64,000 nucleotides of DNA from Pectinophora gossypiella (GCF_024362695.1 NC_065407.1:7316001-7380000), one strand, 5' to 3'. Counted from the stretch's first letter, positions 11,071 to 21,720 are shown. A program made the numbers and translations. The notes: a model not told the origin generated them from the letters alone.

Positions 11071-11700
11071 AAGCGCGCAGTACGTAAGGACATAAGTACC
11101 TACGTACATAGAAAAGTTTACATCGTGCAAAAACCGCAGCAGAACAGTCCCAGCAATAATTCGTAGCTACCGAAAGTTTCAAATTTCAGAATTTACAATT
11201 TAGTGAGAGATGTTTTGTATTAAATTATGAACAATGGAATTTGAAATGGCGTAGTTTGAAAGGTTTCATAAAATATTTGTTAGGTTTTTTTCGTATGGAT
11301 AAAAATAGCAGTGTACATTATGTTTAATGGCCCAAAAGCTAGAAAGTTAGTAATTTTTTTGACAATGATGAATATTTAATAAAGTTAGCTTACGCCAATA
11401 GAACTTCAATATATAAATATTGGTTGACTGGCTTCGTAATTAACAGCTATTGAATTTGGCAGCGCGTAATGGTGATCGTGTTAAGATAGGTTAAAATTTT
11501 AATGTAATATTAATTTACTGTAGGTAACTAACTAGTTGAGGAGAAAATACATTAAAGTGGAATTAGCATAATGGGTTTTGATGAACTTATCAGTGATACA
11601 ATTACAGTGTACGTACATAGTGTAGAAGCCTTTTAGTGTTAAAACGCTGTTTTAAACAGAATTATTATTGAGCCGTTAAAGGCCTCTGACATACCTAGCT
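11071..11700. other. Unassigned AT-rich sequence
   Basis: No gene or repeat recognised. Confidence 0.4.
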
Positions 11701-11701
11701 C

Positions 11702-11915
11702 ACATTCAAATTCAAATTCAAAAAAAATCGTCAATTTATACCTACTGAATAAAGATATTTTTGTAAAAATTGACGATTCGTCAATTGACGATTCGTCGAT
11801 AGCGAACGTCTCATCCGCCTAAAACTACTGCAGCTTCTCACAACCTGTAGAGTCGGGGAAAAGAAGCTGCAAGAAAAACCTCGGCACAGGGCCCTAGACG
11901 TTCTTTAAAAACTAA
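11702..11915 (-). mobile_element. CR1-like LINE 3' end, rearranged copy
   Basis: Reverse complement of the 7333-7630 family, with its (TTTGAA)n tail at the left edge. The segment AATTGACGATTCGTC is locally duplicated at about 11770-11800. Confidence 0.7.
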
Positions 11916-11994
11916 GTTTTACTAAGTACCTACACGAGTAAGTGAATAGTAGCCTTCCATGAGTTTATTATCAAAATCTTCAGCGTTAATTTAT

Positions 11995-12285
11995 TTTGTC
12001 GGTGTAGCATTCTCCATTTTTTCTATCAAAGGCCTTTTTTCTTTAATCTGTTCCATGTAAGCTCTTCTTGGTCTTCTCCTTCCTCTATTTCCTTGTAGCT
12101 TCCCTTCTACGATGTTTTTAATAAATTCGTCTTGTCCTATCAAGTGTCCAATCACCTTGCCTCTTCTGTCTCTTAACTCAATATTTGCCCCTTTTCCCGT
12201 ACTCTTACTAGCACTTCCTCATTAGTAATCGTTTCTGTTCAACTTATTCTTTCCATCCTCCTCCAACATCACATTTCAAATTTTG
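11995..12285 (-). pseudogene. RTE-type LINE ORF2 C-terminal fragment
   Basis: The minus strand matches positions about 20823-21150 of the larger RTE copy almost base for base, with a few substitutions and small deletions that break the frame. It covers the region after the fingers/palm, so no catalytic residues are present. Confidence 0.75.
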
Positions 12286-12750
12286 AACTAGTAATGTTTA
12301 TTAACCTTGTTCGGTGCGTTGTCTTATGTTAGTGCCTTAAAGAATCACAACCCAACACCACAAAAAAAGGTTTTACCGACACTAAATAACAGAAACAGGA
12401 CATTCTCACAATATTGCCTACGTGTTTCCCAGCATTACGTTGCAATTAGTTTCGACTTTGAATTTGCAGATGTTTCGTAAGCAAACTCGCGCTATTAAAT
12501 TTAGCTTGAATTGAAATTGGAGATGGAGGTAATCAGTCATATCTTCACTAGCAGAGACTTGTTACCGAGTTATTAATGTAGGATTTAAACTGTTGGCGTG
12601 ATGCCCGATCTTCTCATATATATCACAGGTATAAGTATGGGTATTAACGCCAACGAGATTCCATTTTTAAGAGGCAAGACTTGGATGTATAAATGCATAT
12701 CATCATAGATCATAAACATCAGAATGACATTCCCTCAGGACCTCGATATT
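12286..12750. other. Unassigned sequence
   Basis: No gene or repeat recognised. Confidence 0.4.
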
Positions 12751-12751
12751 G

Positions 12752-12960
12752 ACTGCTGGTGTGGTCGACGATTTCATCATTCAGCGTCTTTTGCTCTCGG
12801 CCAGCTGTGTCAATTAATTCTTTCAAATATAATCAATCCTCTCAGGCGACGCCATGAGCCGGGGTTCGTGCCCAACTGGCCCCCTTTAGGCCTTTTTATC
12901 TTAAATTTTGTATCGGATGAGAGCCCTCAGCGCTCCCCATTTGTCCGACTTGTAGTGAAA
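12752..12960 (+). mobile_element. Jockey-like LINE 3' end, truncated copy
   Basis: GGTGTGGTCGACGATTTC through GCGCTCCCCATTTGTCCG matches the ORF2 end and 3' UTR of the 26159-26823 copy. The poly-A end is lost. Confidence 0.65.
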
Positions 12961-13309
12961 TAGTAATAATCTTTCAATAACATTTCTGTAATGATAGGTA
13001 CTCCAATATTTCATTAAAATGTACAACCGATGAAATTAAAAAAGATGTCTGCGACAATCAATTAACTCGAAAAACACATTTTGCCTTCCAAATATGCGAA
13101 TCTAGTAACATTTAAATATCACTGGCCAAGCGACGCTAATATTAGTATATACCTCTACGTAAAGATATGCTTAGGTACCTACGTTTAGGTAAGCTTTGAA
13201 ATACGTGAGTAGTCCAAAGTAATAATTCGGACATAATTGCAGTTGGTAGATATAGCATTTCAGATTGAGAAAGGTTTTCTACATTTCAATACAAATTTAT
13301 TATAAAACA
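12961..13309. other. Unassigned sequence
   Basis: AT-rich; nothing recognised. Confidence 0.4.
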
Positions 13310-13395
13310 GGCTTGTTGTCCTAAATTGTTATACTGTGTGAGAGACCTCAACGCTTGCCAGACATGTCTAAAAAAATAACTAAAAAAAAAATAAA
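13310..13395 (+). mobile_element. Jockey-like LINE 3' UTR stub
   Basis: AGGCTTGTTGTCCTAAAT, GTGTGAGAGACCTCAACGC and a terminal A-run match the end of the jockey-like 3' UTR with about 20% divergence by eye. Confidence 0.45.
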
Positions 13396-14030
13396 GCGAC
13401 CTCAAAATATGTCACATAATAAAACCTAAGAAATTATATTTTATTGTATACAATGTTATTTATAATGATTCGACAGTCGTCGCAAATAGAAAGACGGTCG
13501 ATCTGCATGTTTCACCCGCCGCCATAAGTACACGTAACCACGGTGGAACATTTCCAGGGTTTGCAAGCAATGAAGGTTGCTGGTTGCGCCGACTTCAGAA
13601 TTCATATTCTTATTTTTTATTTGACAGATTTTAAAATCAGTTTATCATTTTTAATTACTTTTACTTGAAGGCGGGTAAAAAAAAATCATGACATCGAGCC
13701 TGCTACCTGGATCGGCTAACTAACATAAACATAAAGGTTTCATTCAGTTTTGTAACTCGTGATTCAATACTTGGGTAATCTCAATACATTTACATTGACA
13801 AGATATAAGGCTCTAGCTACAAGTTCCAGTTTATGAACAATTTGCAATTTGGTAATAGCGCTCTTAGAACTAAATTACGTTGAACAATTAATGTGTAATT
13901 AAAGCACTACTACATTACGAAATGTTCACTTCAATTATGCAGGCAGAATACCTACTGAAAACAAATTCTTATTTCTTCTTTCTGTACAAACGGAAACAGA
14001 GGTGTTGTGTAATTGAGTTTCTATCTAACA
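13396..14030. other. Unassigned AT-rich sequence
   Basis: No gene or repeat recognised. Confidence 0.4.
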
Positions 14031-14033
14031 GAT

Positions 14034-14114
14034 GGAATCCTGTTCTGTGATTGGCTAAAATATCAATGAAATTACAGTCGTCACTTTCAACCAATCACAG
14101 GATAGGATTTCTAT
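14034..14114. repeat. Imperfect inverted repeat
   Basis: GGAATCCTGTTCTGTGATTG and CCAATCACAGGATAGGATTT are near reverse complements about 40 bp apart. Possibly a small MITE. Confidence 0.45.
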
Positions 14115-14434
14115 ATACCAATGTAGAAGCTGAGTTACGGAGCATTCACTCTGAGTTGGTGAAGAAACAGACAGATGCGAGTCAGTATAAAAATATGTTT
14201 GGTTAATTATCCTGATTAGAAATAGAACCTCTGGTTTGGGTGTCAAGATGTCTATCTAATTCATTACTTCAAAAAAAAATCGTGATACTGTTATTTCTTT
14301 TTACGTGACTTCTTTTTTAAGTTTTATCTGGGCATATAATAACGAATAATACAAAACAAATGGCGTTGTACAGCTTTAACTTGATAATTACGTATTTTCT
14401 CATACTCAGGTACCTACATAATTAATCCAAAATA

Positions 14435-14554
14435 CAATTCAAATTCAAATTCAAATTCAAAAATATCTTTATTCAGTAGGTAACATAGTTACACTTTGAA
14501 TCGTCAATTTTACATAACGAACGTCTCATCCGCCTAAAACTACTGCAGCTTCTC
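14435..14554 (-). mobile_element. CR1-like LINE 3' end, truncated copy
   Basis: Begins with three TTCAAA-type units and runs through the constant block to CTGCAGCTTCTC, then stops abruptly where other copies continue. The next TIR element starts 19 bp later. Confidence 0.7.
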
Positions 14555-14572
14555 CAATGTAATGACAGAAGC

Positions 14573-14835
14573 ATATCGTCCCTTAGCTTACAACACCGCT
14601 CAAGTCGAAAATTGGCGGTTTTTACATTTCATTGGATGAAGAAGAAAACAAAGGTTAAAATAAAGTAAATCGTCAAAATAAGTACTTATAAATAATTATT
14701 TATTAACCGCTAACTAGACTATGTATTAAGTAGCAATAAAAAAATCTACAGATATTTTAAATAAGACATTTTTTTTCGTCTCCTGTAAAGTTGGTAAAAA
14801 TGACTTAAGCGGTGTTGTAAGCTAAGGGACGATAT
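14573..14835. repeat. 263-bp TIR element (MITE)
   Basis: Arms 14573-14606 and 14802-14835 are reverse complements at 33 of 34 positions (core TCGTCCCTTAGCTTACAACA). TA dinucleotides at the element edges allow a TA target site. No transposase is encoded. The AT-rich centre has no open frame. Confidence 0.75.
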
Positions 14836-15001
14836 ATAAAACTAATTGTTGCTTGATATTTGGATCATATTATGTATAAAATTATGTTGCTTCTCTTTAT
14901 TTTGATCAGAATAATAATGGGTGGAAGATGTAATTATCTTATCTTATCTAGCCTAAAGTGTCCCACTGCTGGGCAAAGCAAAACGCAAACTCGTGGACAT
15001 G

Positions 15002-15109
15002 TGCATTCTCCCAATATTAACCTATGGAGCTCAGACTTGGTCTTTGTCAAAGGCTCAAAGTTCCAAACTTCAGGTCTACCAGCGAGCAATGGAACGCAGC
15101 ATGTTGGGA
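15002..15109 (+). pseudogene. RTE-type LINE ORF2 fragment (post-palm region)
   Basis: 36 open codons read ILPILTYGAQTWSL followed by a QVYQRAMERSMLG-like run, the conserved thumb region of RTE-like reverse transcriptases. The stretch upstream (14957-14980) carries a CCCACTGCTGGGC relic. Confidence 0.65.
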
Positions 15110-15119
15110 AGATGTAATT

Positions 15120-15225
15120 GTGACCTGTAAAATCAGACCTGTGCATTCGGACCTGACAAATCTTCAGGTTAGGTAAGCGGACCCTGTGAAAAATGGGATA
15201 ATGCTAGAGATATGATGGAAGATAT
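15120..15225 (+). mobile_element. SINE 3' tail fragment (GCTTACCTAACC family)
   Basis: ACAAATCTTCAGGTTAGGTA, then GCGGACCCTGTGAAAAATGG and GATAATGCTAG, match the 3' region of the tRNA-headed SINE at 16255-16560. Confidence 0.6.
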
Positions 15226-15384
15226 AATTGCGCCTAGGTGTAATAAAAAGGGTCATCATTTATACCCAAAAACAAAGATAAAAGATGCATATGTCTGTTA
15301 TCCATGAAATGAGAAGATTAAACGAGGAAAAATCTGTACAGCGCTATCTATATTTTTTTGAGGAACGTATTCTGGAAAGGCCCT

Positions 15385-15530
15385 CATTCGTATCGGGCAC
15401 CGAACTAGACTTACTTCACTCCCTCTGGGTCTTACTTTAGCCTATCTCGCTCGTACTTACACGGTAAAGCTGCGCATGGTAAGGTTAAGATTTTTGTATG
15501 AAGTGTCCGAGGTGTGATCTGATTTAGACG
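15385..15530 (-). repeat. Dispersed repeat with TTATTCTATG end, partial copy
   Basis: CTTCACTCCCTCTGGGTC and the adjacent sequence are the reverse complement of the 10925-11070 family core. Confidence 0.45.
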
Positions 15531-15548
15531 TTGACTGACCTATTATTA

Positions 15549-15690
15549 TTAGCTTGTGTGATCCCACTGCTGGTCAAAGGCCATGTCTTTCCAAGTATCC
15601 CGGTTCTACGCGAGCTCTATCCAGTCTTTTCGATAACCATCGAGGTCATCGCGCCACAGTTCCCGGGGTTCCCACGTCTACGGTGTCCGT
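15549..15690 (-). pseudogene. RTE-type LINE ORF2 C-terminal fragment
   Basis: The minus strand reads ELWRDDLDGYRKDW, then an in-frame TAG, then NRDTWKDMAF and QQWD before TAA (15549-15551). The pattern parallels 2044-2199, so it is the same clade. Related sequence continues right to about 15760 with frame breaks. Confidence 0.65.
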
Positions 15691-15760
15691 CCTGTGGTAC
15701 CCAGTTCATGATGATCTTTGCCCATCGTACCGGATGCGTGCGGCACACGTACCTATATGA

Positions 15761-16130
15761 AATTACAAATCCTCAAAGAAGTAGAAACTCCCCAAAAAAC
15801 AAACATGTAAATGTGCCCGGTACCTTTGAGTATAGTGATCGATTCGGCCGGAGCACATTTATCACCTGACACCGAATGCGACCGCTGCTATAACTCTGCC
15901 ATAGCATCAATATGGCTACAAGACCGGAGGGTTGAGGAAGTGGAGGCGGTAGCGGAATAGATACTACTCACCTTTTCTGTATGAGAACGGCAGACGATTG
16001 GAATGACCTGACGCGGTATGTGTTTTCTCCTCTTTACAATCATAAAATCTTAAAAATTTAAGACATATTACTAATTAAGCGTGTACCATTAGGCTACTTG
16101 TTTAAGACTATTTGTAACAAAATAACGTAT
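15761..16130. other. Unassigned sequence
   Basis: No gene or repeat recognised. Confidence 0.4.
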
Positions 16131-16133
16131 ACA

Positions 16134-16211
16134 GGGTGTGAGTGACACCGTAACGAAAACTTTAAGGGATGTTCAGATCATGACTCTGAGTTGTTATCAA
16201 GTGGATTTTTT
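16134..16211. repeat. Foldback MITE, half copy
   Basis: GGGTGTGAGTGACACCGTAA through TTATCAAGTGGA matches the left half of the elements at 8075 and 8284. The right half is absent. Confidence 0.6.
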
Positions 16212-16254
16212 TACTTTATTACCTACTTACATATAATGTCCTACATATAATGTG

Positions 16255-16560
16255 GAGCTGAGGTAGCCAAGTTCTAAGAACGCTTGACTCTCACTGTAAG
16301 GTCGCAGGATCGAATCCAACACGGGCCTAAACTTATGATTTTTAAATTCACGTTTGGATCATAAATGATTATCACGTATGTATTCAACGGTAAAAGAAAC
16401 CCACATACACATACGTTTCGAAGGTATGTGACCTAACCTGTATTGGCCTGGTTTTCCTTTCGCGGGTTGGAAGGTCAGATAGGCAGTCGTTTCTGTTAAA
16501 AATCGGACTTGTCAAATCTTTAGGTTAGGTAAGCGGACGCTCTGAAAACGTGTGCCATAA
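16255..16560 (+). mobile_element. tRNA-headed SINE (GCTTACCTAACC family), near full length
   Basis: The head contains an A-box-like GAGGTAGCCAAGTTCTAAG and a B-box-like GGATCGAATCC about 45 bp later, as in a tRNA-derived pol III promoter. The body has GGTTTTCCTTTCGCGGGTTG, and the tail AATCTTTAGGTTAGGTAAGC. Other copies or pieces: 15120 (plus), 22455, 35047/36773 and 40740 (minus). The acceptor stem does not close, so it is not a tRNA gene. Confidence 0.75.
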
Positions 16561-16943
16561 ATAATATAATGTCATTTAAAAATCTAAACCCCATTGTTTA
16601 ACTTTTGTGTCTGGAAATCTCAACCGCAAGATGTTTAAATATCTAAAATCACATGGTCATCCGCCAATTTTCAGGCCCCGGGCATCTCCTAGCAAATGTA
16701 AGCCCCCGACGGCAAGCCGTCTGTCATCCCTTCGGAAACTTTTGATGTCACCGCTGGCTTTGTTCTTTTGTAGTTTTGTCCTCTACTTGTTCGACACATG
16801 AATTTAAACTGGAAATAGATAAGTTGATATTTTAAGTTCGGTATATTTTCCTTTGCTAGATATTTTAGATAACAAGTTTAAGACACAAGTAAATCTTTTT
16901 TAACATTATTATTTACGTAGGCACTACCTACTCCAAACAATGT
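16561..16943. other. Unassigned sequence
   Basis: A 64-codon plus frame (16607-16801) shows no recognisable domain. Confidence 0.35.
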
Positions 16944-16954
16944 GTCTCTCACTT

Positions 16955-17095
16955 CATCATCATCCATCAGTACGACGCCCACTGCTGGGCATAAGCCTCC
17001 CCCAAGGATCTCCACGACGATCGGTCCTGCGCTGCCTGCATCCAGTGGCTTCTCGCGATTTTCGGTCCACCTCGTAGCAGGCCTACCCACTAAGC
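16955..17095 (-). mobile_element. RTE-type LINE stub with 11-bp target duplication
   Basis: 141 bp, beginning (on plus) with CATCATCATC and reading on the minus strand as the end of an RTE ORF2. GTCTCTCACTT at 16944-16954 is repeated exactly at 17096-17106, giving both boundaries. A textbook severely 5'-truncated insertion. Confidence 0.8.
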
Positions 17096-17106
17096 GTCTC
17101 TCACTT

Positions 17107-17490
17107 ATTTGCCATATATTACAATATGCCCAGAAATAACTCTGTCCATTACAAGCATTACGGGCATGATTTACGTCTTTCTGTCTGTTTTTGTTGGTTC
17201 ATATCTACCTGTCTTTTTACCTATCCACTAATCACACATCTGTTTAGTAATATTACATTTTTACTCCATCGTTACTTAGAAACGAGCGCGCAAGCATTGA
17301 CTAGTTGCAACTTTGTTGCCCAAACGCCGAAACTAAGTAAATAAAACGTGTTTAATACTTTAAGCACACTTATAAAACCTTCATTGTAATAAACTTACTT
17401 ACTTCAAACAACCATAGCAAAAAGAGAACAGTAGGTTAAATTCATAGATGCACCTGAGAAGCTCACATACTACGACTGAGATAATAGGAC
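17107..17490. other. Unassigned sequence
   Basis: No gene or repeat recognised. Confidence 0.4.
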
Positions 17491-17493
17491 TGA

Positions 17494-17757
17494 CTACTCT
17501 ATAATTCTTGTCATCTCGGTCAATTGACTCGTCACTACAAGGACATAAGCTTCTCTAATATAATAACCTGTCAACCCTGACAACTTTTTCCTTTCTTCAA
17601 CGCTTATTGCCATCGGACCGCTTTTCTCCAACAATAGCCTGTCAAATAATACTCTCTGTACATGGTTCAAACCCACCTGTGCACGCTCAAGCACGTTATC
17701 TAAAACTTTTACCAATTTAGATATAGACTTTGTATTCAGTGCCAACGTTCTTGTATG
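17494..17757 (-). CDS. Unidentified open frame, possible exon or old mobile-element remnant
   Basis: An 83-codon frame, read from a TTG, ends in TAG and lies downstream of an in-frame TAA by only a few codons. It has no ATG, so if real it is an internal or last exon; the bases TACAAG just upstream could be a splice acceptor. The composition looks protein-like: alternating hydrophobic and charged residues consistent with amphipathic helices (VLDNVLERAQVGLNHVQRVL), then EERKKLSGLTGYYI. I do not recognise the family. No polyadenylation signal is obvious downstream. It could equally be a decayed element. Confidence 0.25.
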   Translation of the reverse strand, partial: HTRTLALNTKSISKLVKVLDNVLERAQVGLNHVQRVLFDRLLLEKSGPMAISVEERKKLSGLTGYYIREAYVLVVTSQLTEMTRIIE

Positions 17758-18090
17758 CAGTTAAATGACTGCTCTCATTTTGCTATATCACAGTTCCGCA
17801 GAAATCGTAACATTATCTTAGGGGATGTCTTCAAAGTGTAATATAGGTGAAAGGAGGAGATAAGGACACTTCAGGAAAGGATCCACAAAAGACAGCGCAG
17901 CACTGCATTCAAAATAACTAGAGAATTTTGAAGATATGTATGTAAATTTTAAATCCGTTATACCGTATACTATCTTGCACATAAGGAGGAAACTTGGAAT
18001 GTGTAGAATTTGAAAACTGTCGTAGAAGTCTGTTTGAACGCAAACTAGACGCCACCGGGCACATGAGTGGCGCGAGGATCGCTTGTTCTT
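17758..18090. other. Unassigned sequence
   Basis: No gene or repeat recognised. Confidence 0.4.
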
Positions 18091-18094
18091 GTTA

Positions 18095-18131
18095 GTCTCT
18101 CCGCTTCGCTAGCGTGCAGAACAGTTCCATA
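18095..18131 (+). repeat. Local direct repeat, unit 1
   Basis: GTCTCTCCGCTTCGCTAGCG and CAGAACAGTTCCATAAGAA recur at 18558-18597 with few changes, about 460 bp apart. The inner piece TTCCATAAGAA is repeated again at 18141. Confidence 0.6.
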
Positions 18132-18478
18132 AGAAACGATGTTCCATAAGAACTGCGGCACGATGGATGGGGATGGAGCCGACGTGCCGGCACAGTAGTA
18201 GCAGGAGAGTGGGATGATCAGTAATAACGACAAAAAATAGTAACACCAACAGGAATACCCAGTTTCTTAATTATCACTTCATAAAGAAATTATAACGATG
18301 CTATATAAGATACAGTGAAGAATTTATGATCACAATCCAAAATTAGAGGGCACGGCCAGAGCTAAGCAGTATAATAATATGTTGCTCTCATGAAGGTTAG
18401 AGATGCAATGCGTCAGCGAAAAATAAAAGGAAATGCGGAATGAAAAGAGTATTTCGAAATTTAAAATGATTGCCTTCT

Positions 18479-18514
18479 GACCGGCAATCATCATCAAAAA
18501 AATGATTGCCGGTC
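18479..18514. repeat. Perfect 13-bp hairpin
   Basis: GACCGGCAATCAT (18479-18491) and ATGATTGCCGGTC (18502-18514) flank a 10-base loop. Confidence 0.85.
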
Positions 18515-18557
18515 CAAAGGAAAGGCTAGTATGGGCAGAGTTTGTACTATACTACAG

Positions 18558-18597
18558 TCTCTCCGCTTCGCTACCGTCCAGAACAGTTCCATAAGAA
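18558..18597 (+). repeat. Local direct repeat, unit 2
   Basis: Second copy of the 18095-18131 unit. Confidence 0.6.
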
Positions 18598-19945
18598 CTT
18601 GTGCGTTTGAGCTAATCGCACCTCCACCGCGGTTGCTATCGTTTATGCCTCCGTGTCTCCTGATCTAAGTTCGCGTTTTATATATCTTCTTCTGTTTCAA
18701 CCTCTAGACTAGTGTGTTGTTATTTTTTCAGTTCAATATTAGAACATTCTTTCGTAGTTTTCGTTTAAGTTTCGTGGCTTTTTTAGAGTGAAATCTATCT
18801 GAGTAACTGATTAATATAATACAAACAGCCTACTTACTACTTATGTACCTAACAGAAATAATTGAATGTACATCTGTACGACTCTTTATATCTTTGTATA
18901 TTTTTTGTAAAATTTATAGACTTTCTTTTAGGTAATTATCTGCCTAATTTTGTATTTTACATTTATTATTCAGTATATTTTGAAAATTTTCTAACCGTAC
19001 CTACAAACCTAAAGTTCGTTATGTATGTCGGTGTAAAACTTTCGCATATAAATTTGAACAACTAAATGCCTTGTTCGTAATTCACAAAACCTAGTCAACT
19101 ATAGGTTTGTATCCTAGATATTGTCCCAGGATAGCAAGTGGCAATATTACATTATAGGTTTCATTCTTCGTGTCAGTAAAACCAATATTTCTTCAGGCAA
19201 AATATGCAACTTTATTTAGATTTAAAATATTGCTTCCCCGAGTAAGATTAGAGGCTGTAGTTTCCAGCAAGTTTGAGGGTAATGTATTCAACTCAGATAA
19301 ATCATTTTGCTCCCCAGAGTGCGTACGGAGAAAACACTTTGTTGCCCTGTCTAATATTTTAGTTTGCTTTTTCTTTTTTGCTAGTTGAATTTTTGTGCTC
19401 GCATTATAATTCTGTGGTTTTTTAAATGGCACTGTGTGAATTTTTCAACGTTTTATTTATTAACTGAAATTTAATGAATTTATTAGACAACGTTTCAGTG
19501 GACGAAAATTGAGACTACACCTTCAAATTAATTCGCATTTGAAATTCGCTGATAGGTTTAGCTCTATTTTCTCTTCTACACAATTTCCTTTAAAATCTGT
19601 ACAAATAATCCACACAGACATACAGACATACATACACATATACACACACACACACTACACATACACACATACTAGACACATCATATAAACATCGCGATAA
19701 ATACAACGAACGATAAAATACCTAAGCTTATTTAACCCACCGGATCAACGCGGTTCCCTTTCACAAATTAAAAACAACAAAGTGGGAGCTTTTAAAATTA
19801 TTACATGAGCCTGACACGTACGGGATTCCTTCAGACTGGTCTCGTTTGTCCTCGAATCATTTGTGATCACCTCCGTTATTGAGTTAAAATTAAGAGGCTT
19901 CATGGACACTGAGCATAATATCACAGGCTTCAAAAATTTTACTTA
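18598..19945. other. Unassigned AT-rich sequence with a CA microsatellite
   Basis: No gene recognised; the open frames look random. At about 19616-19672 there is a CATACA/CACACA-rich simple repeat. Confidence 0.45.
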
Positions 19946-21172
19946 AAATCATTCAAAACCGACTGAGACCTAAAGCTGAGGGATGTCTGGGAGATGACCA
20001 GTATGGGTTCAGGGAAAAGAAAGGTACAAGAGAAGCAATATTAGCTTTAAGACTGATAATTGACAGGAGATTGGATTTAAGCATGGATACCAGCGTGGCT
20101 TTTATAGACCTTGAAAAGGCTTTTGACAAGGTAAACTGGAGGAAAGTGATGAGGGGGTTGAAGGAAGTAGGAATGGATTATAGAGACCGAAGGATAATAT
20201 ACGAACTATATAAACACCAGGAAACTGTCGTAGAAATAGGAGAAGTGAAGAGAAAAGCTAGAGTATGGCAAGGTGTAAGACAGGGCTGTTCCTTATCTCC
20301 ACTAATATTTAACATTTTCATAGAGGGTGCCATGAAGGAAATAGCTAAAATCAGTAACGGAATAACAATAAATGGACAGAATATAATTAGTATCAGATTA
20401 AAGACGATATTGCGGCACTGGCCAGTAATAAAGAAGACCTAGAAACCCTACTTAACACAATGAACACAGTTTTTGAAAAATACGACCTTAAAATTAATAT
20501 ATGTAAAACCAAAATTCTAACAATTTCCAAAACTCCAAAAATAGACAGCCAAATAATTAAGTTAAATAATATCCCGATTAAAAATGTAAAGAACTTTAAG
20601 TATCTAGGCAGCATAATAACGAATGACTCAAGATGTACTTAAGACGTTAAAACCAGAATAGCAATGGCAAAACAAGCTTTCCATAACAAAGGGTGCATAT
20701 TCAAGGCTAGGATTGCCAAAACTATCAGAAAAAGATGTGTCAAAACCTTCGTATGGAGTATAGCCCTCTATGGATGTGAAACTTGGACACTGACACAGAA
20801 GGACAGAGAGAGACTCGAGGCCTTTGAAATGTGGTGTTGGAGGAGGATGGAAAGAATAAGTTGGACAGAAAGGGTTACAAATGAGGAAGTGCTAGTAAGA
20901 GTAAGGGAAAAGAGACAAATACTGAGAATTATTGAGAACAGAAGAGGCAAGATGATTGGACACCTAATAAGACACGACGAATTCATTAAAAACATCATAG
21001 AAGGAAAGCTAGAAGGAAAGAGAGGAAGGGGAAGACCAAGAAGAGCTTACATGGAACAGATTAAAGAAAAGGTTAACGTCGTGTCTTATAGGGAAGTCAA
21101 GGAATTGGCCTTTGATAGACTGGAATGGAAAATGCTACACCGACAAGAGCGTGGCTCTTAAATTGATGATGA
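19946..21172 (+). pseudogene. RTE-type LINE, reverse transcriptase ORF2, truncated and frameshifted
   Basis: Encodes part of a non-LTR reverse transcriptase, which would copy element RNA at a nicked genomic site. Recognisable in order: fingers (QYGFREKKGTREA, about 20005-20040), palm motif A (FIDLEKAFDKVNW, 20101-20142), RQGCSLSPLIFNIF (20279-20320), then the motif C region at about 20395-20410, where a small deletion shifts the frame just before the catalytic Asp-Asp. The shifted frame continues through NICKTKILTI and FKYLGSI to a stop at 20641-20643, and the thumb region (YGCETWTLTQ, KRGRGRPRRAY) runs to TAA at 21159-21161. The endonuclease and the 5' half are missing. The 3' end is a (GATGAT) tail. 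No target duplication was found. Confidence 0.85.
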
Positions 21173-21284
21173 TGGCCACGTAATGCAGCGTTGTAACGAA
21201 CCCTTGTCTAATTTTAAAGGTTGTTCCAAAAAAAAAAAAAAAAAATTCGCATAGAATACTGAACTTTAATGTTTTTTGTTGTAA

Positions 21285-21720
21285 TTACAAGTCAGTCGAT
21301 TACATACGATCACTAAATCTTTTAAGGGGCAATGTATACGTTTTTACAATAAGATTCCCATTGACATTCAGAATTTGCCTTTCAATTGTTTTAAGACAGT
21401 AGTTAAACAGAAACATTGCGAATAAGGTTAGTGATTATTTAGAAGATATTATGAATGCATGGAATTAACTGTGTGAGAACTAATATTAGTCAGCTAAATT
21501 ACTCAATTGTATAACAATATGTTATGTTTTTTTTAAAGTACGTCTAGGGCGTAAGTGTGTCGAGGTTTTTCTTGCAGCTTCTTTTCCCCGGCTATACAGG
21601 TTGTGAGAAGCCGCAGTAGTTTTAGGCGGATCAGACGTACGTTATGTAAAAATTGACGATTCAAAGTGTAACTATGTTACCTACTGAATAAAGATATTTT
21701 TGAATTTGAATTTGAATGGA
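21285..21720 (+). mobile_element. CR1-like LINE 3' end, longest copy
   Basis: Starts within the ORF2 C-terminus: codons from about 21343 read YNKIPIDIQNLPFNCFKTVV before a stop near 21424, typical of the end of CR1-type reverse transcriptases. The shared 3' UTR follows (about 21428-21690), with GAATAAAGATATTT and a (TTTGAA)n tail. Confidence 0.75.

Noticed and set aside
15531..15869. 112-residue plus-strand frame
   Set aside because: It overlaps the minus-strand RTE fragment, which explains the open reading.
16255..16330. Possible tRNA gene
   Set aside because: A and B boxes are present, but the acceptor stem does not close and the sequence continues into a SINE body found elsewhere.
19616..19672. 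CA-rich array as a possible regulatory element
   Set aside because: An ordinary imperfect microsatellite.
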